Source: Pontibacter russatus
GTDB taxonomy: Bacteria > Bacteroidota > Bacteroidia > Cytophagales > Hymenobacteraceae
Assembly: GCF_009931655.1 (NCBI RefSeq)
Contig: NZ_CP047984.1
Coordinates: 2,621,001 to 2,685,000 of the forward strand
Direction of reading: 5' to 3'
DNA length: 64,000 bases
The translations under genes were made by a program, and so were the position numbers. Below, piece after piece: positions 1 through 9,551 of the stretch (position 1 is the stretch's first letter; each line of letters begins with the position of its first letter). The notes under the pieces are model-generated. The model saw nothing but the letters and a program-made list of their open reading frames with translations, searched no databases and was not told the DNA's origin.

Positions 1-696
1 ACCCATCACCGGGATGCGCACTGCCGTGGCCGTTACGCGAATCGAGTCGTCGCCCATGATCTTCTTTGTCTCGAGGATCATTTTCATCTCCTCCTTGGTA
101 TAGCCGTTGTCCTGGAACACGTCGATGTGCGGCAGCACGTTCAGGTCTATCGTGTAAGGGTAAGCCTTCTCTCCGTCTTTGCCGTTGCGCTCGTTCATGA
201 GTTGGTCCACGGCTTTTTTGCCCGTGCCCGTCACCGACTGGTAGGTGCTCACCACGATGCGCTTCGCCTGCAGTTCCTCGTGCAGCTTGTTCAGCGCCAC
301 CACCATCTGGATGGTCGAGCAGTTCGGGTTTGCGATGATCTTGTCTTCCGGCGTCAGCTCGTCAGCGTTGATCTCGGGCACCACCAGCTTCTTGGATGGG
401 TCCATGCGCCAGGCCGAGGAGTTGTCTACCACCGTGATGCCTGCCGCGGCAAACTTAGGGGCCCACTCCGTGGAGGTGCCGCCGCCCGCTGAGAAAATCG
501 CAATCTGCGGGGCGGCCGCAATCGCGTCCTGCATCCCGATAACCTTTATCTGTTTACCCTTAAACTCCATCTGTTTCCCAACAGACTTCTCTGAAGCAAC
601 CAACAACAGCTCATCCACCGGAAAATTACGTTCTTCCAGCACTTTCAAAATTTCGCCGCCAACCAATCCTGTGGCGCCTACAACTGCTACTTTCAT
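1..696 (-). CDS. asd: Aspartate-semialdehyde dehydrogenase, N-terminal part (runs off the window)
   Basis: This cytoplasmic enzyme reduces L-aspartyl-4-phosphate to aspartate semialdehyde with NADPH, the branch point to lysine/diaminopimelate, threonine and methionine. The reading frame starts at the ATG complementary to 694-696 and stays open to base 1, so about 232 residues are visible and the C-terminus is missing. It begins MKVAVVGATGLVG, the Rossmann NADP-binding loop. It then contains SAGGGTS and the catalytic-cysteine motif NPNCST (around residue 130), followed by the GTGKKAV segment. These are diagnostic of Asd, so confidence is high. It is transcribed away from the deacetylase at 1094, with about 400 bp of shared upstream DNA. 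Nothing unusual is seen in the part present. Confidence 0.96.
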   Translation of the reverse strand, partial: MKVAVVGATGLVGGEILKVLEERNFPVDELLLVASEKSVGKQMEFKGKQIKVIGMQDAIAAAPQIAIFSAGGGTSTEWAPKFAAAGITVVDNSSAWRMDPSKKLVVPEINADELTPEDKIIANPNCSTIQMVVALNKLHEELQAKRIVVSTYQSVTGTGKKAVDQLMNERNGKDGEKAYPYTIDLNVLPHIDVFQDNGYTKEEMKMILETKKIMGDDSIRVTATAVRIPVMG

Positions 697-1093
697 TGTT
701 TTTAGGTATATAGATAAATAATTAGTGTGCCGATTCTCAAACCGCCGAAACGGCCGCTGGCTTATATAGCGCATCGTCTCGGCAGCTATATGCCCGCACG
801 CAGCCCGCTACCGTATCAAGCGTTCTCCTGCTTCGTAAGTTCCGGAAGCAATGCGTGCAGCCACCCTGCAAGTTGCTGTGAAGCAGCCTGAAGAATGCGA
901 AATATCCGCAAAGTAACGAAGTTTTGTTCAGAAGAATGCAATAGAAACGAACATTGCCTGCAAAATCTATAATATCGCCCTCCTGCTGGCTGCAGCGAAC
1001 ACTAAGCACTCAATAATTTTAACAACTAAATTTTGCATTTTGAAGTTAACAGGCTATTACTGCACAGGTTTACCTATATATAAATATGGCACT
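697..1093. other. Divergent intergenic region, no gene seen
   Basis: This 397-bp spacer lies between the divergent asd and YdjC-family genes and must hold both promoters. It is AT-rich near both ends. I could not place a convincing Bacteroidota -33/-7 (TTG / TAnnTTTG) pair. The reading frames across it look like non-coding noise. Confidence 0.5.
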
Positions 1094-2200
1094 ATGGAGA
1101 AATTTCCACTGCTGCTCCTGCTTGGCATCTTCCTGCTGGCGACTGCCGGCACTTTTGCCCAACGCGTAAAGCCAAAAACCCCGACGGCAGTGCCGCCAGG
1201 GCAGACGTATGCCGAAAAGCTGGGCTGGAAAAAAGGCGACCGGGTCGTGATTCTGCACATCGACGATGCGGGCATGTCTTATGACTCCAACCTCGGCACC
1301 ATTCGCGCGCTGGAAGAGGGCGTGGCGAACTCTGTCAGTGTGATGATGCCCTGCCCCTGGGTGCCGGGCTTCGTGCGCTACCTGAAGGAGCACCCTTCCG
1401 TAGACGCCGGTTTGCACCTGACGCTCACCTCTGAGTGGCGCGACTACCGCTGGGGGCCGCTGGTCGGGAAGCCTGCCGCCCCGGGCCTGGTGGACCTGGA
1501 GGGGGCTTTGTGGCCGTCGGTGGGGCAGGTGGTGGAAAGCGCCTCGGCTGATGAAGTGGAAAAGGAGATTCGGGCGCAACTGGAGCGGGCACGCGCAATG
1601 GGCTTTGAGCCGACGCACCTCGACTCGCACATGGGCACACTTTTCGCCACGCCGGAATTTATGGAGCGCTATATAAAAGTGGGGGTGGAAGAAAAAATAC
1701 CGGTCATGTTTCCGGGAGGGCACAACAGCTTCCTGGCGGAGCAATACAAGGAAGAACACAAGGCCCAACTGATACGCGAAGGAAAATATATGGAAGGGCA
1801 GGCCGTGCCAACTCCGCCCATCCTGGCCCAGACGCAGCCCGTGGGCCAGCAGATATGGAATGCCGGATTGCCGGTGCTCGACGATCTGCACAACACTTCC
1901 TACGGCTGGAAGCTGCCCGCCGGAACGCCCGCCACCCCCGAAAACCTGCGGCAGATGAAGACGGAGAAGTATATAGACGCGCTGCGGAACATGAAGCCGG
2001 GGCTGACGATGGTCATCATGCACTGCACAGACCCCTCGGAAGTTTTCGGGAAGATTTCAGACTCCGGCGCTACCCGGCAGGGCGACCTGCTGGCGATGCT
2101 GGACCCCGCGCTGCGGGAAACCATCCGCCGGGAAGGCATCATCCTAACCACATGGCGCGAGGTAAAGGAGCGGCGGGACAAGGTGGCAGCAGCAAAATAA
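1094..2200 (+). CDS. YdjC/ChbG-family carbohydrate deacetylase, exported
   Basis: Members of this family are metal-dependent deacetylases acting on acetylated oligosaccharides such as chitobiose. The protein has the family motifs: HIDDAG near the N-terminus (metal-binding Asp pair), a GLHLTLT segment, THLDSHMG (metal-binding His), and a C-terminal MVIMHCTDPSE stretch. I chose the start at 1094 because it gives a clean signal peptide (MEKFPLLLLLGIFLLATAG, cleaved near TFAQ). The frame is open to an earlier ATG at 1040, but that would put 18 poorly hydrophobic residues ahead of the signal. The product is about 368 residues, somewhat longer than E. coli ChbG (about 250), and is probably periplasmic. 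The exact substrate cannot be read from sequence; a polysaccharide deacetylase of another specificity is possible. Confidence 0.88.
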   Translation: MEKFPLLLLLGIFLLATAGTFAQRVKPKTPTAVPPGQTYAEKLGWKKGDRVVILHIDDAGMSYDSNLGTIRALEEGVANSVSVMMPCPWVPGFVRYLKEHPSVDAGLHLTLTSEWRDYRWGPLVGKPAAPGLVDLEGALWPSVGQVVESASADEVEKEIRAQLERARAMGFEPTHLDSHMGTLFATPEFMERYIKVGVEEKIPVMFPGGHNSFLAEQYKEEHKAQLIREGKYMEGQAVPTPPILAQTQPVGQQIWNAGLPVLDDLHNTSYGWKLPAGTPATPENLRQMKTEKYIDALRNMKPGLTMVIMHCTDPSEVFGKISDSGATRQGDLLAMLDPALRETIRREGIILTTWREVKERRDKVAAAK

Positions 2201-2243
2201 ATCTGCCGCTTCATCAACTCCTCAGGCAGCTAAAGCTGACACA

Positions 2244-4841
2244 ATGCAGTGGCCTATGCGATATCCCTTACTTGTTCTATTACTGCTTCTTCCACTTTTC
2301 GCGCAGGCACAACTGCGCGAAAGCTTCTCTGACGGCGATTTCACCCAAAGTCCCGCCTGGTCAGGCGATATAAGCAGCTTCATCATCAACGGGCAAAGCC
2401 AATTGCAAAGCAACGGCCCGGCTGTAACAGGAACCACTGTACAACTGGTTACCTCATCACAGGCGGTGACGGGTACGGTGTGGGAGTTCTGGGCCGAACT
2501 GAAACTGGCTACTTCTTCCGGCAACTACGCTGATATTTACCTCCTCTCCGATGCGGCGGATTTGGGCAGCAGCAACACCAGCGGTTATTTCGTGCGCCTC
2601 GGCGGCACACCGGATGAGGTCAGCCTTTTCCGGAAAGATGGAGGCAAGAGCCCGGTATATATCATCAACGGCGAAGACAAAACCCTCGGCAGCAGTACCG
2701 GTAATGTAGTGCGGGTGCGCGTCAGCCGGAGCGTAGCGGATATATGGCAACTGGACATCGACCTTTCCGGCACCGGGCAAAACTACGTCAGCCAGGGCAC
2801 CACCACGGATTCCATATATAAGCGCTCCGAATACTTTGGCGTGCTGCTACACTACTCCTCCGCCAACAGCCAGAAATTTTCCTTCGACGATTTCACCATC
2901 ACCGACGCGCAGCCTCCCGTGCCGGACGAACGGCAAGTTATCAGCCCGCAGGAACTGACACTCCGATTCAATGAGCCGCTGCAACCGGCACAGGCCGGGG
3001 ACGAGGCGAATTATACCCTGAACGGCAGCCAGAAACCCATCATTGCGGAGCTAACGGAGGCAAACACGGTGCGGCTGGTTTTCAGCCGGGATTTCAGTGG
3101 CGGCACAAATACCTTGAGCATCGCGGGTTTGTCCGACCTATATGGCAATGTGCTGACGGCTCCTGTTGAAGTGCCGTTTGATTTTGTGCTGCCCGCCATC
3201 CTGCCCGACTACAACCAACTGCTCATCACCGAAATAATGGCCGACGAAGCCCCTGCCCTGGGGCTGCCGCCGCAGGAATACATCGAGCTATACAACCCCA
3301 CCGACCAGCCGCTTTCGCTCCAGGGCATCCGCCTCTCCGACGCCACCTCCACGGCCACTTTCCCGGATGTACAGCTGCAGCCCAAAGCGTATGCCGTGCT
3401 GGTGCCCAGCGCGCAGGTAGAGCGCTTCAGTATATATGGCAACGTGATTGGCGTCAGCAACTTTCCGGAGTTGAACAACGGCGCGGAGGTCTTGCAGCTG
3501 CGCCGGCCCGACGGCAGCCTTATATATGCCCTGAGCTACAGCGATGCCTGGTACAAAGATGTCGCAAAGCAGGAAGGCGGCTGGAGCCTGGAGATGATAG
3601 ACGTTACCAACCCCTGCGCTGGCAGCAGCAACTGGACAGCCTCCGCCGATCCGCGCGGCGGCACCCCCGCACAACCCAACTCCGTTGCCACCGCTAATCC
3701 CGACAGCACGCCCCCGGTGGTCAGCAGTGTAACAGCTGTTACGCCCACACAAGTACTGCTGCGCTTCAGCGAGCGGCTCGACAGCACGCAGGCCACTGAT
3801 ATAGGCAACTACAGCCTCAGCCCATATATGGCTATCACCCAGGTAGAGGTGGTCGGGCCGCTGTTTATGGAAGTGATGTTGCAGCTATCCGAAACCTTGC
3901 AGGAGCGGCAGCTATATACCCTGAACGCCAGCGGCCTCACCGATTGCTCCGGCAACCTCAGTGCTCCGCAGCAGGCTGCGTTTGCCTTGCCCTCTGCGCC
4001 GGAACCGGGGGATGTGGTGCTCAATGAAATCCTGTTCAACCCGAGGCCCAACGGGGTTGATTTTGTGGAACTGGTGAACCGGAGCGGAAAGTACATCGAC
4101 CTCCGGAACTGGCAACTGGCCAACTCCCGCAACGACAGCGTTACGGGCCACCGCACCATCACCGCCGATCATTATATACTGGAACCGGGGCAATATGTGG
4201 TGCTCACGACTAATCCGGAGAACATCCGGACAAACTATCCCGCCGCCCCGGAAAAGGCTTTTCTGCGGATGAGCGCCCTACCGTCTTATCCCAACGAGGC
4301 GGGGACAGTGGTGGTGTTGCAGCCGGATGGACAGGTGGCTGACCGCTTCAGCTATGATGAGGAAATGCATTTTGAGCTGATAGATGACGTGAAAGGCGTG
4401 TCGCTGGAGCGGGTGCGGCTGGAGGGACCGTCGCAGGCAAGCAATTTCCATTCGGCGGCCAGCACCGTGGGCTTAGCCACGCCCGGCTACCGCAATTCCC
4501 AGGCGCAGGCGGAAGTGGCGGCGCGGCAGTCGTTTCAGGTGGAGCCGCCCGTTTTCTCCCCTGACGGCGACGGCCACGAAGACTTCACCACCATCAACTA
4601 CAGCACAGCACAAACCGGCTTTGTGGCCAACATCACCGTCTTCGACGCCCAGGGCCGCGAAATCCGCAGGCTTGCCCGCAACGAATTGTTGGCTGCCAAC
4701 GGCTTTTTCCAATGGGACGGCCTGCGGGAGGACGGTGCCAAAGCAGCTATCGGCTATTACCTGTTCTACATCGAGCTTTTCGACCTGAACGGGCAGAAGC
4801 GGGAGTACAAGGAGAAGGTGGTCGTGGGCGGGAGGCTCTGA
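2244..4841 (+). CDS. Lamin-tail-domain surface protein with Ig-like and FlgD-like C-terminal domains
   Basis: This is a large secreted protein of 865 residues with an N-terminal signal peptide (hydrophobic LLVLLLLLPLFAQAQ). In order it shows a beta-sandwich region (about 30-220), an SbsA-type Ig-like domain, a lamin-tail domain starting near residue 322 (LLITEIMADE...EYIELYNPT), a second Ig-like domain, a second lamin-tail domain near 587 (VVLNEILFNPRPNGVDFVEL), and a C-terminal FlgD-like/gliding-associated module (VFSPDGDGHEDFTTINY ... FQWDG) from about 764. The C-terminal module resembles those on exported Bacteroidota surface proteins. Lamin-tail domains in bacteria occur on secreted proteins and are thought to bind other proteins or membranes. 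The gene lies 43 bp after the deacetylase on the same strand, so the two may be co-transcribed. The biological role is unknown. Confidence 0.85.
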   Translation: MQWPMRYPLLVLLLLLPLFAQAQLRESFSDGDFTQSPAWSGDISSFIINGQSQLQSNGPAVTGTTVQLVTSSQAVTGTVWEFWAELKLATSSGNYADIYLLSDAADLGSSNTSGYFVRLGGTPDEVSLFRKDGGKSPVYIINGEDKTLGSSTGNVVRVRVSRSVADIWQLDIDLSGTGQNYVSQGTTTDSIYKRSEYFGVLLHYSSANSQKFSFDDFTITDAQPPVPDERQVISPQELTLRFNEPLQPAQAGDEANYTLNGSQKPIIAELTEANTVRLVFSRDFSGGTNTLSIAGLSDLYGNVLTAPVEVPFDFVLPAILPDYNQLLITEIMADEAPALGLPPQEYIELYNPTDQPLSLQGIRLSDATSTATFPDVQLQPKAYAVLVPSAQVERFSIYGNVIGVSNFPELNNGAEVLQLRRPDGSLIYALSYSDAWYKDVAKQEGGWSLEMIDVTNPCAGSSNWTASADPRGGTPAQPNSVATANPDSTPPVVSSVTAVTPTQVLLRFSERLDSTQATDIGNYSLSPYMAITQVEVVGPLFMEVMLQLSETLQERQLYTLNASGLTDCSGNLSAPQQAAFALPSAPEPGDVVLNEILFNPRPNGVDFVELVNRSGKYIDLRNWQLANSRNDSVTGHRTITADHYILEPGQYVVLTTNPENIRTNYPAAPEKAFLRMSALPSYPNEAGTVVVLQPDGQVADRFSYDEEMHFELIDDVKGVSLERVRLEGPSQASNFHSAASTVGLATPGYRNSQAQAEVAARQSFQVEPPVFSPDGDGHEDFTTINYSTAQTGFVANITVFDAQGREIRRLARNELLAANGFFQWDGLREDGAKAAIGYYLFYIELFDLNGQKREYKEKVVVGGRL

Positions 4842-4880
4842 TAAGTGGCTTCGTTATACAGCTGCCTGCAATGCCGGTTT

Positions 4881-5070
4881 CAACTACCCCTGCCCCTCCT
4901 TGTACAAGGAGGGGAGTCTGATAATATAGTTTAAAGCTGCAACGACTATAGTTGGAGATACTACAGGTGCAACAAACTCATTATATATAGCCATCCGCAT
5001 GCAATAAGCAGGAAAGTAGAAGGAGTAGGTAAAACTCCCCTCCTTGGATAAGGAGGGGCAGGGGTGGTTG
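4881..5070. repeat. Interspersed inverted-repeat element with palindromic ends
   Basis: Two 37-nt arms (4881-4917 and 5034-5070) are inverted copies with three mismatches, separated by 116 bp. Each arm is itself a hairpin: CCCCTCCTT, a 4-nt loop, then AAGGAGGGG (4893-4914 and 5037-5058). The element lies between the convergent ends of the lamin-tail and lipase genes. Its arrangement resembles a MITE or a REP pair; the hairpins could also end transcription from both sides. No coding capacity was seen inside. Confidence 0.75.
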
Positions 5071-5085
5071 GATAAGCTATCAGTT

Positions 5086-6309
5086 TTACTCACCAAACGA
5101 CTGTATCCACGGAATCAGCGTTTGCAGCATCGGCACGAACGAGCTGCCGTGGGTGCCGCCCTCTATCGGGATGAGCTCGGTTTGTTCGGCGCCCTGCGCT
5201 ATAAAACGGTCATAGGTGATGCGGGAGTTTTCGAAAGGCACGATGTCATCTGCCGTGCCGTGGTAAAGGCGCGTCGGGCTCTGCGGCACCCAATCCAGGA
5301 AACTGTTGGCCTGTAGTGCCTGCTTCAGCGTCGTCTCCTTGCCTGCGTCTCTGAGACCATGGAAAAAGGCAGGGGCAAAAAGCTTCTCCGGCTTTGTCGT
5401 CAGGCTGCGGTTGATGGCGCTGCCACCGTTCTCCCCGTTAAAGAGCAATGGCAGCTTGCTGGCGTAGGGCTCCTGGAAAAACGCTGAGAGCGGCCGGTTC
5501 CAGTTGTTGGTGTGGATATAGGACTGCAGCACGTAAGCCAGGTAGGACGGGTACGAATATTCCTGCCCGGAGGCCACACCCGCCAGCATCGCTGTTAAAT
5601 CGTAGCCGCCTGCGCCTGCGGCCGAGGCCGTTACCCTCAGGCCGTGCGCCGGGTTTGTCTCAATCTCCTGCTGGGCTGCCAGTGTCACGTAGCCTCCCTC
5701 AGAATAGCCCATCAGGAACAGCTGTTCATTCACAGGCACCTGCTGCTCCCCGGCAAAGGCTTTGGCGGCCTTTATCATATCTACCACCGCCAGCGCAGAG
5801 TGCTTCTGGTCGTAATACGGATGGAAAATATCCTCCGACTCCCCAAAACCTATATAGTCGGGGATAAGCGTGACATAACCGGCGGCGGCAAAAAGCTCGA
5901 ACCCGGAGAGGTCGGTAAAGTTCGTCGGGGCTTCTGATTTCCGGAAGATGGTGCCATGCTGCGCACTCAGGATGGGAGCGGGCGTGGCCATGTGCTGCGG
6001 CACACATATCAGCCCGGAGGCCCTAATCCCCCTGCCCTGGTACGTGGTATTATAGATGACTTTGTAGACCGACACGCCATACTCGATCTGATCGGCGTAA
6101 GCGGCATAGCCCTCCGAAGTGGCGATGGACTGCAGCATCTGCTGCGGCACGCTCACCAGCAACTCCGACGATACATAGTAGTCGGTATAGTCTTTCTCAG
6201 GTGCGGCTGCCGCCGTTTCGGCGGCAGCCGAAACCACCTCTTTCTCGCAGCCGGTGTGCAGAAAGAGGGAGCTCAGCAAAATTGTATAGGTAAGGAAGTT
6301 TTTCAGCAC
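5086..6309 (-). CDS. Alpha/beta-hydrolase lipoprotein (secretory-lipase-like)
   Basis: This 407-residue protein is predicted to be an esterase or lipase anchored in the membrane. It starts with a lipoprotein signal whose lipobox is LHTGC (Cys21). The nucleophile elbow GYSEGG lies near residue 200, the acid-bearing GTADDIVPF segment is near residue 355, and the catalytic histidine is in GGTHGSSF. The layout (N-terminal VIYNTTYQGRGI strand, then SGLICVP, then QHGT) matches the secretory lipase/LIP-like proteins common in Bacteroidota. The substrate is not evident. It is a single-gene unit converging on the repeat element downstream. Confidence in the fold is high, in lipase activity moderate. 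Confidence 0.85.
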   Translation of the reverse strand: MLKNFLTYTILLSSLFLHTGCEKEVVSAAAETAAAAPEKDYTDYYVSSELLVSVPQQMLQSIATSEGYAAYADQIEYGVSVYKVIYNTTYQGRGIRASGLICVPQHMATPAPILSAQHGTIFRKSEAPTNFTDLSGFELFAAAGYVTLIPDYIGFGESEDIFHPYYDQKHSALAVVDMIKAAKAFAGEQQVPVNEQLFLMGYSEGGYVTLAAQQEIETNPAHGLRVTASAAGAGGYDLTAMLAGVASGQEYSYPSYLAYVLQSYIHTNNWNRPLSAFFQEPYASKLPLLFNGENGGSAINRSLTTKPEKLFAPAFFHGLRDAGKETTLKQALQANSFLDWVPQSPTRLYHGTADDIVPFENSRITYDRFIAQGAEQTELIPIEGGTHGSSFVPMLQTLIPWIQSFGE

Positions 6310-6736
6310 GGGTGTATTATTTTAAATGGCAGCAAACACAACACTGTTGGTGCTTTGAAAGTGCCATATATCCTCGTGCCTGGGAAATATACAGAGCTAC
6401 TGTTCCGTCAGTTGGTTTATATATAACCCCTTCCAGCGATGCAGAATTTGTGCTGCGAAGCGTGGACAGCAAATTTCCCGCGCCTTCTTGGGTTATATAT
6501 AAAAAGCATTCGCAACGGATACTGCGCGCAAAGGCGTTCTACAGAACCTGACCCTCCGGAGGGGAATCTGCAGACAGGTAAAATGCAATGCGCCTGAACC
6601 AGTTGACAGTGATAGAAGGGAATAGGCAAGTCAGACTTTGTTCTCTTCAATGTGGGTTTTCCTGACAGTTTATGGCGGGATACTGTCCGCAGCAACGGTG
6701 CTTAGAACGTCTGTGCTAAAAGCGTCATCAACCTAT
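6310..6736. other. Intergenic region with a TATATA inverted repeat
   Basis: No gene was found in these 427 bp. A perfect 13-bp inverted repeat, TTATATATAACCC (6417-6429) against GGGTTATATATAA (6490-6502), lies in it. The lipase promoter and the 3' flank of the TolC operon should both be here. Confidence 0.5.
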
Positions 6737-8194
6737 TCACTCCACTGGAATTTCGCCTGCTGACCAATAGAGCATCGTTTTGGCTTTGGCGTACTTTGCC
6801 CGGAGGGCATATAGCTTCAGCTGAGATTCCATGAGCTTTACTTCGCGGGCGTTCACCAGAAACAGGGAGCTTTCGCCGTTCTCGAAGCGGACAACTTCCC
6901 CGTTGCGGAGCGTTTCGGCATTCTCTACCATTTGCTCCTGCAGCCTTATCTGTTCCTCCAGTGCCAGCCACTCGTTGAAGGCAGCCAGAAGGCTGTTTTC
7001 AACTTCGCGGGCAGTTTGCGTCAGCTCCAGGCTGTTTGCCTGCTGCTTGGCTTTGGTGAGCTGCAGCTTTCCCCGCTCCTCCCGCAGAAACAAGGGCATA
7101 CTAAAGCTCACCCCCAACTTGTAGTTCGCACCCAGATGCTGGCGCTCCAGCACATCAGGGTTCAGGTAAAAATCGCTTTGCAGCACGTTATACTCTGCGT
7201 TTAGCTTGGGCAGCAGTTTATTTGCGGCAAAGCGCTGCTCTACCTCCAGTTGCCGCCCCTTCAGGATGAGTTTGCGCAGCTCGGGGTGGTTTGCCCTGGC
7301 AATCGCCAGCAGCTGCTGCACCGAGTCCTGTGGCAATGCGGTGAGTTCGCTGCCAAGCAAGGCTGGTACTGTTGTTTCCTGCAACTCCAACGGTACCTGG
7401 TCCGGCCCCCAAAGGTGCGTGGCCACCGTCAGCCTGGAGTTGTTGTACGCCAGCTGGGCCTGTTGCAGCATGACCATCCGCTCCTGTACCGCCACGAGGG
7501 CCTCCACGGTATCGATGGCGGCGAGGTCTCCTTCCTGCACGCGTATGCGCACTCCCTGAAGCCGGAACGACGCCAGTTCCAGCGCCTCCTGGTACAACTG
7601 CACTTCCCGGAAGTACAGCAGCCAGTCCCAGTAGTCTTTGGTAGACTGCAGCAGCAGCTTGTTGATGAGCTTTATCCGCTCTGCCTCTGCAATGCCCTGC
7701 ATCAGGTTTGCCTGCTTGAGAATAGCGCGCCGCTCGTCTATGAACAGTCCCTGGCCCAGTGGCACAGAGATGCCGGCATAGCTCAGGCCTTCATCAGGCG
7801 TGCCGCTCTCCGGGTTCAGGTACTGCCCCTGCGTCTGTTCGTATCCGGCTACCAGCTCCGGCCCAAACCAGGTGGGGATGCGCAGGGTGTTGCTCCAAAG
7901 GCTATAGTACTCCTTGCCGTTGTATTCTTTGCGGTAAACTTTACTGCTGATAACAGGATCAAAGGAGCCGCGCGCCATCCGCAGCTCCTGCCGTGCCTGC
8001 TCTGTGAGCAAGGCCGCCTGCGAGGCAACCGGGTGGTGCTGCAGGATGAGGCGGTGAAAGTCGCGGAGCGTAAGGGCCTGAGCCGAGTCCTTTGCCTGTG
8101 GCTGGGCAGCAACCGGAGCCTGTGCCCAGGCGGCAGGCGTCCCGGACACAAGCAGCACAAGCGCCAGCAACAGAAGTATATGGTTATTCTTCAT
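6737..8194 (-). CDS. TolC-family outer membrane efflux protein
   Basis: This is the outer-membrane channel of a tripartite export system. The start at 8194 gives a signal peptide (MKNNHILLLLALVLLVSG, cleaved after AWAQ) and about 485 residues. The frame is open 15 codons further upstream, but that would remove the signal from the N-terminus. The protein has the long alternating helical coiled-coil pattern of TolC repeats, for example LTLRDFHRLILQHHP at the N-terminus and an internal QANLMQGIAEAERIKLINKLLLQ helix broken by turns. Its start overlaps the end of the HlyD gene by 11 bp, which shows tight operon coupling. It is the last gene of tetR-ABC-HlyD-TolC. The exported substrate is unknown. 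Confidence 0.9.
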   Translation of the reverse strand: MKNNHILLLLALVLLVSGTPAAWAQAPVAAQPQAKDSAQALTLRDFHRLILQHHPVASQAALLTEQARQELRMARGSFDPVISSKVYRKEYNGKEYYSLWSNTLRIPTWFGPELVAGYEQTQGQYLNPESGTPDEGLSYAGISVPLGQGLFIDERRAILKQANLMQGIAEAERIKLINKLLLQSTKDYWDWLLYFREVQLYQEALELASFRLQGVRIRVQEGDLAAIDTVEALVAVQERMVMLQQAQLAYNNSRLTVATHLWGPDQVPLELQETTVPALLGSELTALPQDSVQQLLAIARANHPELRKLILKGRQLEVEQRFAANKLLPKLNAEYNVLQSDFYLNPDVLERQHLGANYKLGVSFSMPLFLREERGKLQLTKAKQQANSLELTQTAREVENSLLAAFNEWLALEEQIRLQEQMVENAETLRNGEVVRFENGESSLFLVNAREVKLMESQLKLYALRAKYAKAKTMLYWSAGEIPVE

Positions 8195-9545
8195 AGCTCG
8201 CCTGTGCTTTGCTGTCTTTAGCCTCTGTTTCCGTGGCACCTGTGTAATCTGCCGGGAAGTTGTTCAGCAGCCGCCAGAGCTCGTACCAGATAGGCACTGT
8301 GTTCAGCATTGCCCAGCCCTGCACGCCGGAGCCGACACGCAGGGCGGCAGGCCAATCCTCCTGCTTCGGGTCAGGCACCACCAGCAGGCGGTACTTGCCG
8401 TTGGTGCCCGTGTTGTCTATCACCGCCACTTCGCCGCCGAAAGTACCGAAGCTGGCACCGGGCCAACCGGAGAACACCAAGGCGGGCCACCCCTCAAACT
8501 GCAGCCGCATGTCATCACCCAGTTTTATCAGCGGGAGGTCCAGTGCATCCACATACAGCTCCGCTGCCAGCTGTGGGTTATGCGGCATAATGGTTGCCAG
8601 CGCCTCGCCCTCTTTCACCGTCTCGCCGATACCCGCTTTCAGTGTCCTGACCAGGTACCCGGCCTGGGGCGCCAGGATGTGGTAGTACCGGCTTCTGACC
8701 TGGGTGCTGTTGTACTCGCTCTGTAGCTTGGCCACCTCCGCCTGCGTGCCGAGTACGTAAGAGCGGGTGGCATTCAGCTCTGCCTCCGCCTTCGCAATCT
8801 TATCCGCATACGCTGCCTGCAGCGAGTTCAGCTCGGTCCGGGCGTTCTGCAGTTCTGCGCGGGAGGCGTCATACTTGTTTACCGAGGATAAAAGTTTTGC
8901 CTGTGCCTCCTGCAGTTTCAGGCGGCGCTGCTCCAGTTCCGTCAGCGACTTCAGGCCCTGGTTGTACAGGTTTTCCTGCCGGACGAACTGCTCCTCGGCA
9001 ATCCGAAGTTCCGTGCGTTGCGCCACCACGTCCATGCTGTCGCTCTGCAGCTTCAGGCGCGTTTGCTCTACCTTGTTCCGGCCCTTCTGCAGGCTGAACA
9101 CCAGGCCCTCCCGCAGCGCCTGTATCTGTTCCCGCATGGCCCCGGCTTTGTCTCCGGTTGCCACGGCAGCCCCCTGCTTTGCCTCCAACTGCTCTTTAAT
9201 GTTCACGAGCAGGTTCGGGTCCATGTATTTTTCTTTTATCTCGGATAGGCTGGCGATGGTGTCGCCTTTGTTCACAAAAGCGCCTTCCATCAGATGCCAC
9301 TGCTCAATACGGCCTGCTATAACGGACTCTACTGTCTGGGGCCTGTCCTGCGGCGTAAGGGCTGTCAGCACACCCTGCGAGTTGATGTTCTGGGTCCAGG
9401 GCAAAAAGAGGCACAGCACCACCACCAGGAAAATGCCCCCAATCCAGTAGGTGAGCACGCGGCCCTGTCGGGGTGTCTGCACCTGCTTCATCGCTTCCAG
9501 GTGCATATAATCTGTCTGGCTGTTGTCTTCTACTGTCTTTGCCAT
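8184..9545 (-). CDS. HlyD-family periplasmic adaptor (membrane fusion protein)
   Basis: This adaptor links an inner-membrane transporter to the TolC-like channel. It has 453 residues, a single inner-membrane anchor at about residues 30-50 (YWIGGIFLVVVLCLFLPW), the biotinyl-lipoyl-like half motif after it, a long coiled-coil hairpin (about 110-290, rich in K/E/L/Q), and a beta-barrel domain containing the second lipoyl half (APQAGYLVRTLKAGIGETVKEGE). The C-terminal part contains a PIWYELWRLLNNF segment. It starts 6 bp after the ABC gene and overlaps the TolC gene, so it is in the same operon. This architecture resembles adaptors of type I secretion and peptide or toxin exporters rather than RND pumps. 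Confidence 0.9.
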   Translation of the reverse strand: MAKTVEDNSQTDYMHLEAMKQVQTPRQGRVLTYWIGGIFLVVVLCLFLPWTQNINSQGVLTALTPQDRPQTVESVIAGRIEQWHLMEGAFVNKGDTIASLSEIKEKYMDPNLLVNIKEQLEAKQGAAVATGDKAGAMREQIQALREGLVFSLQKGRNKVEQTRLKLQSDSMDVVAQRTELRIAEEQFVRQENLYNQGLKSLTELEQRRLKLQEAQAKLLSSVNKYDASRAELQNARTELNSLQAAYADKIAKAEAELNATRSYVLGTQAEVAKLQSEYNSTQVRSRYYHILAPQAGYLVRTLKAGIGETVKEGEALATIMPHNPQLAAELYVDALDLPLIKLGDDMRLQFEGWPALVFSGWPGASFGTFGGEVAVIDNTGTNGKYRLLVVPDPKQEDWPAALRVGSGVQGWAMLNTVPIWYELWRLLNNFPADYTGATETEAKDSKAQASYEE

Positions 9546-9551
9546 GGCTTT

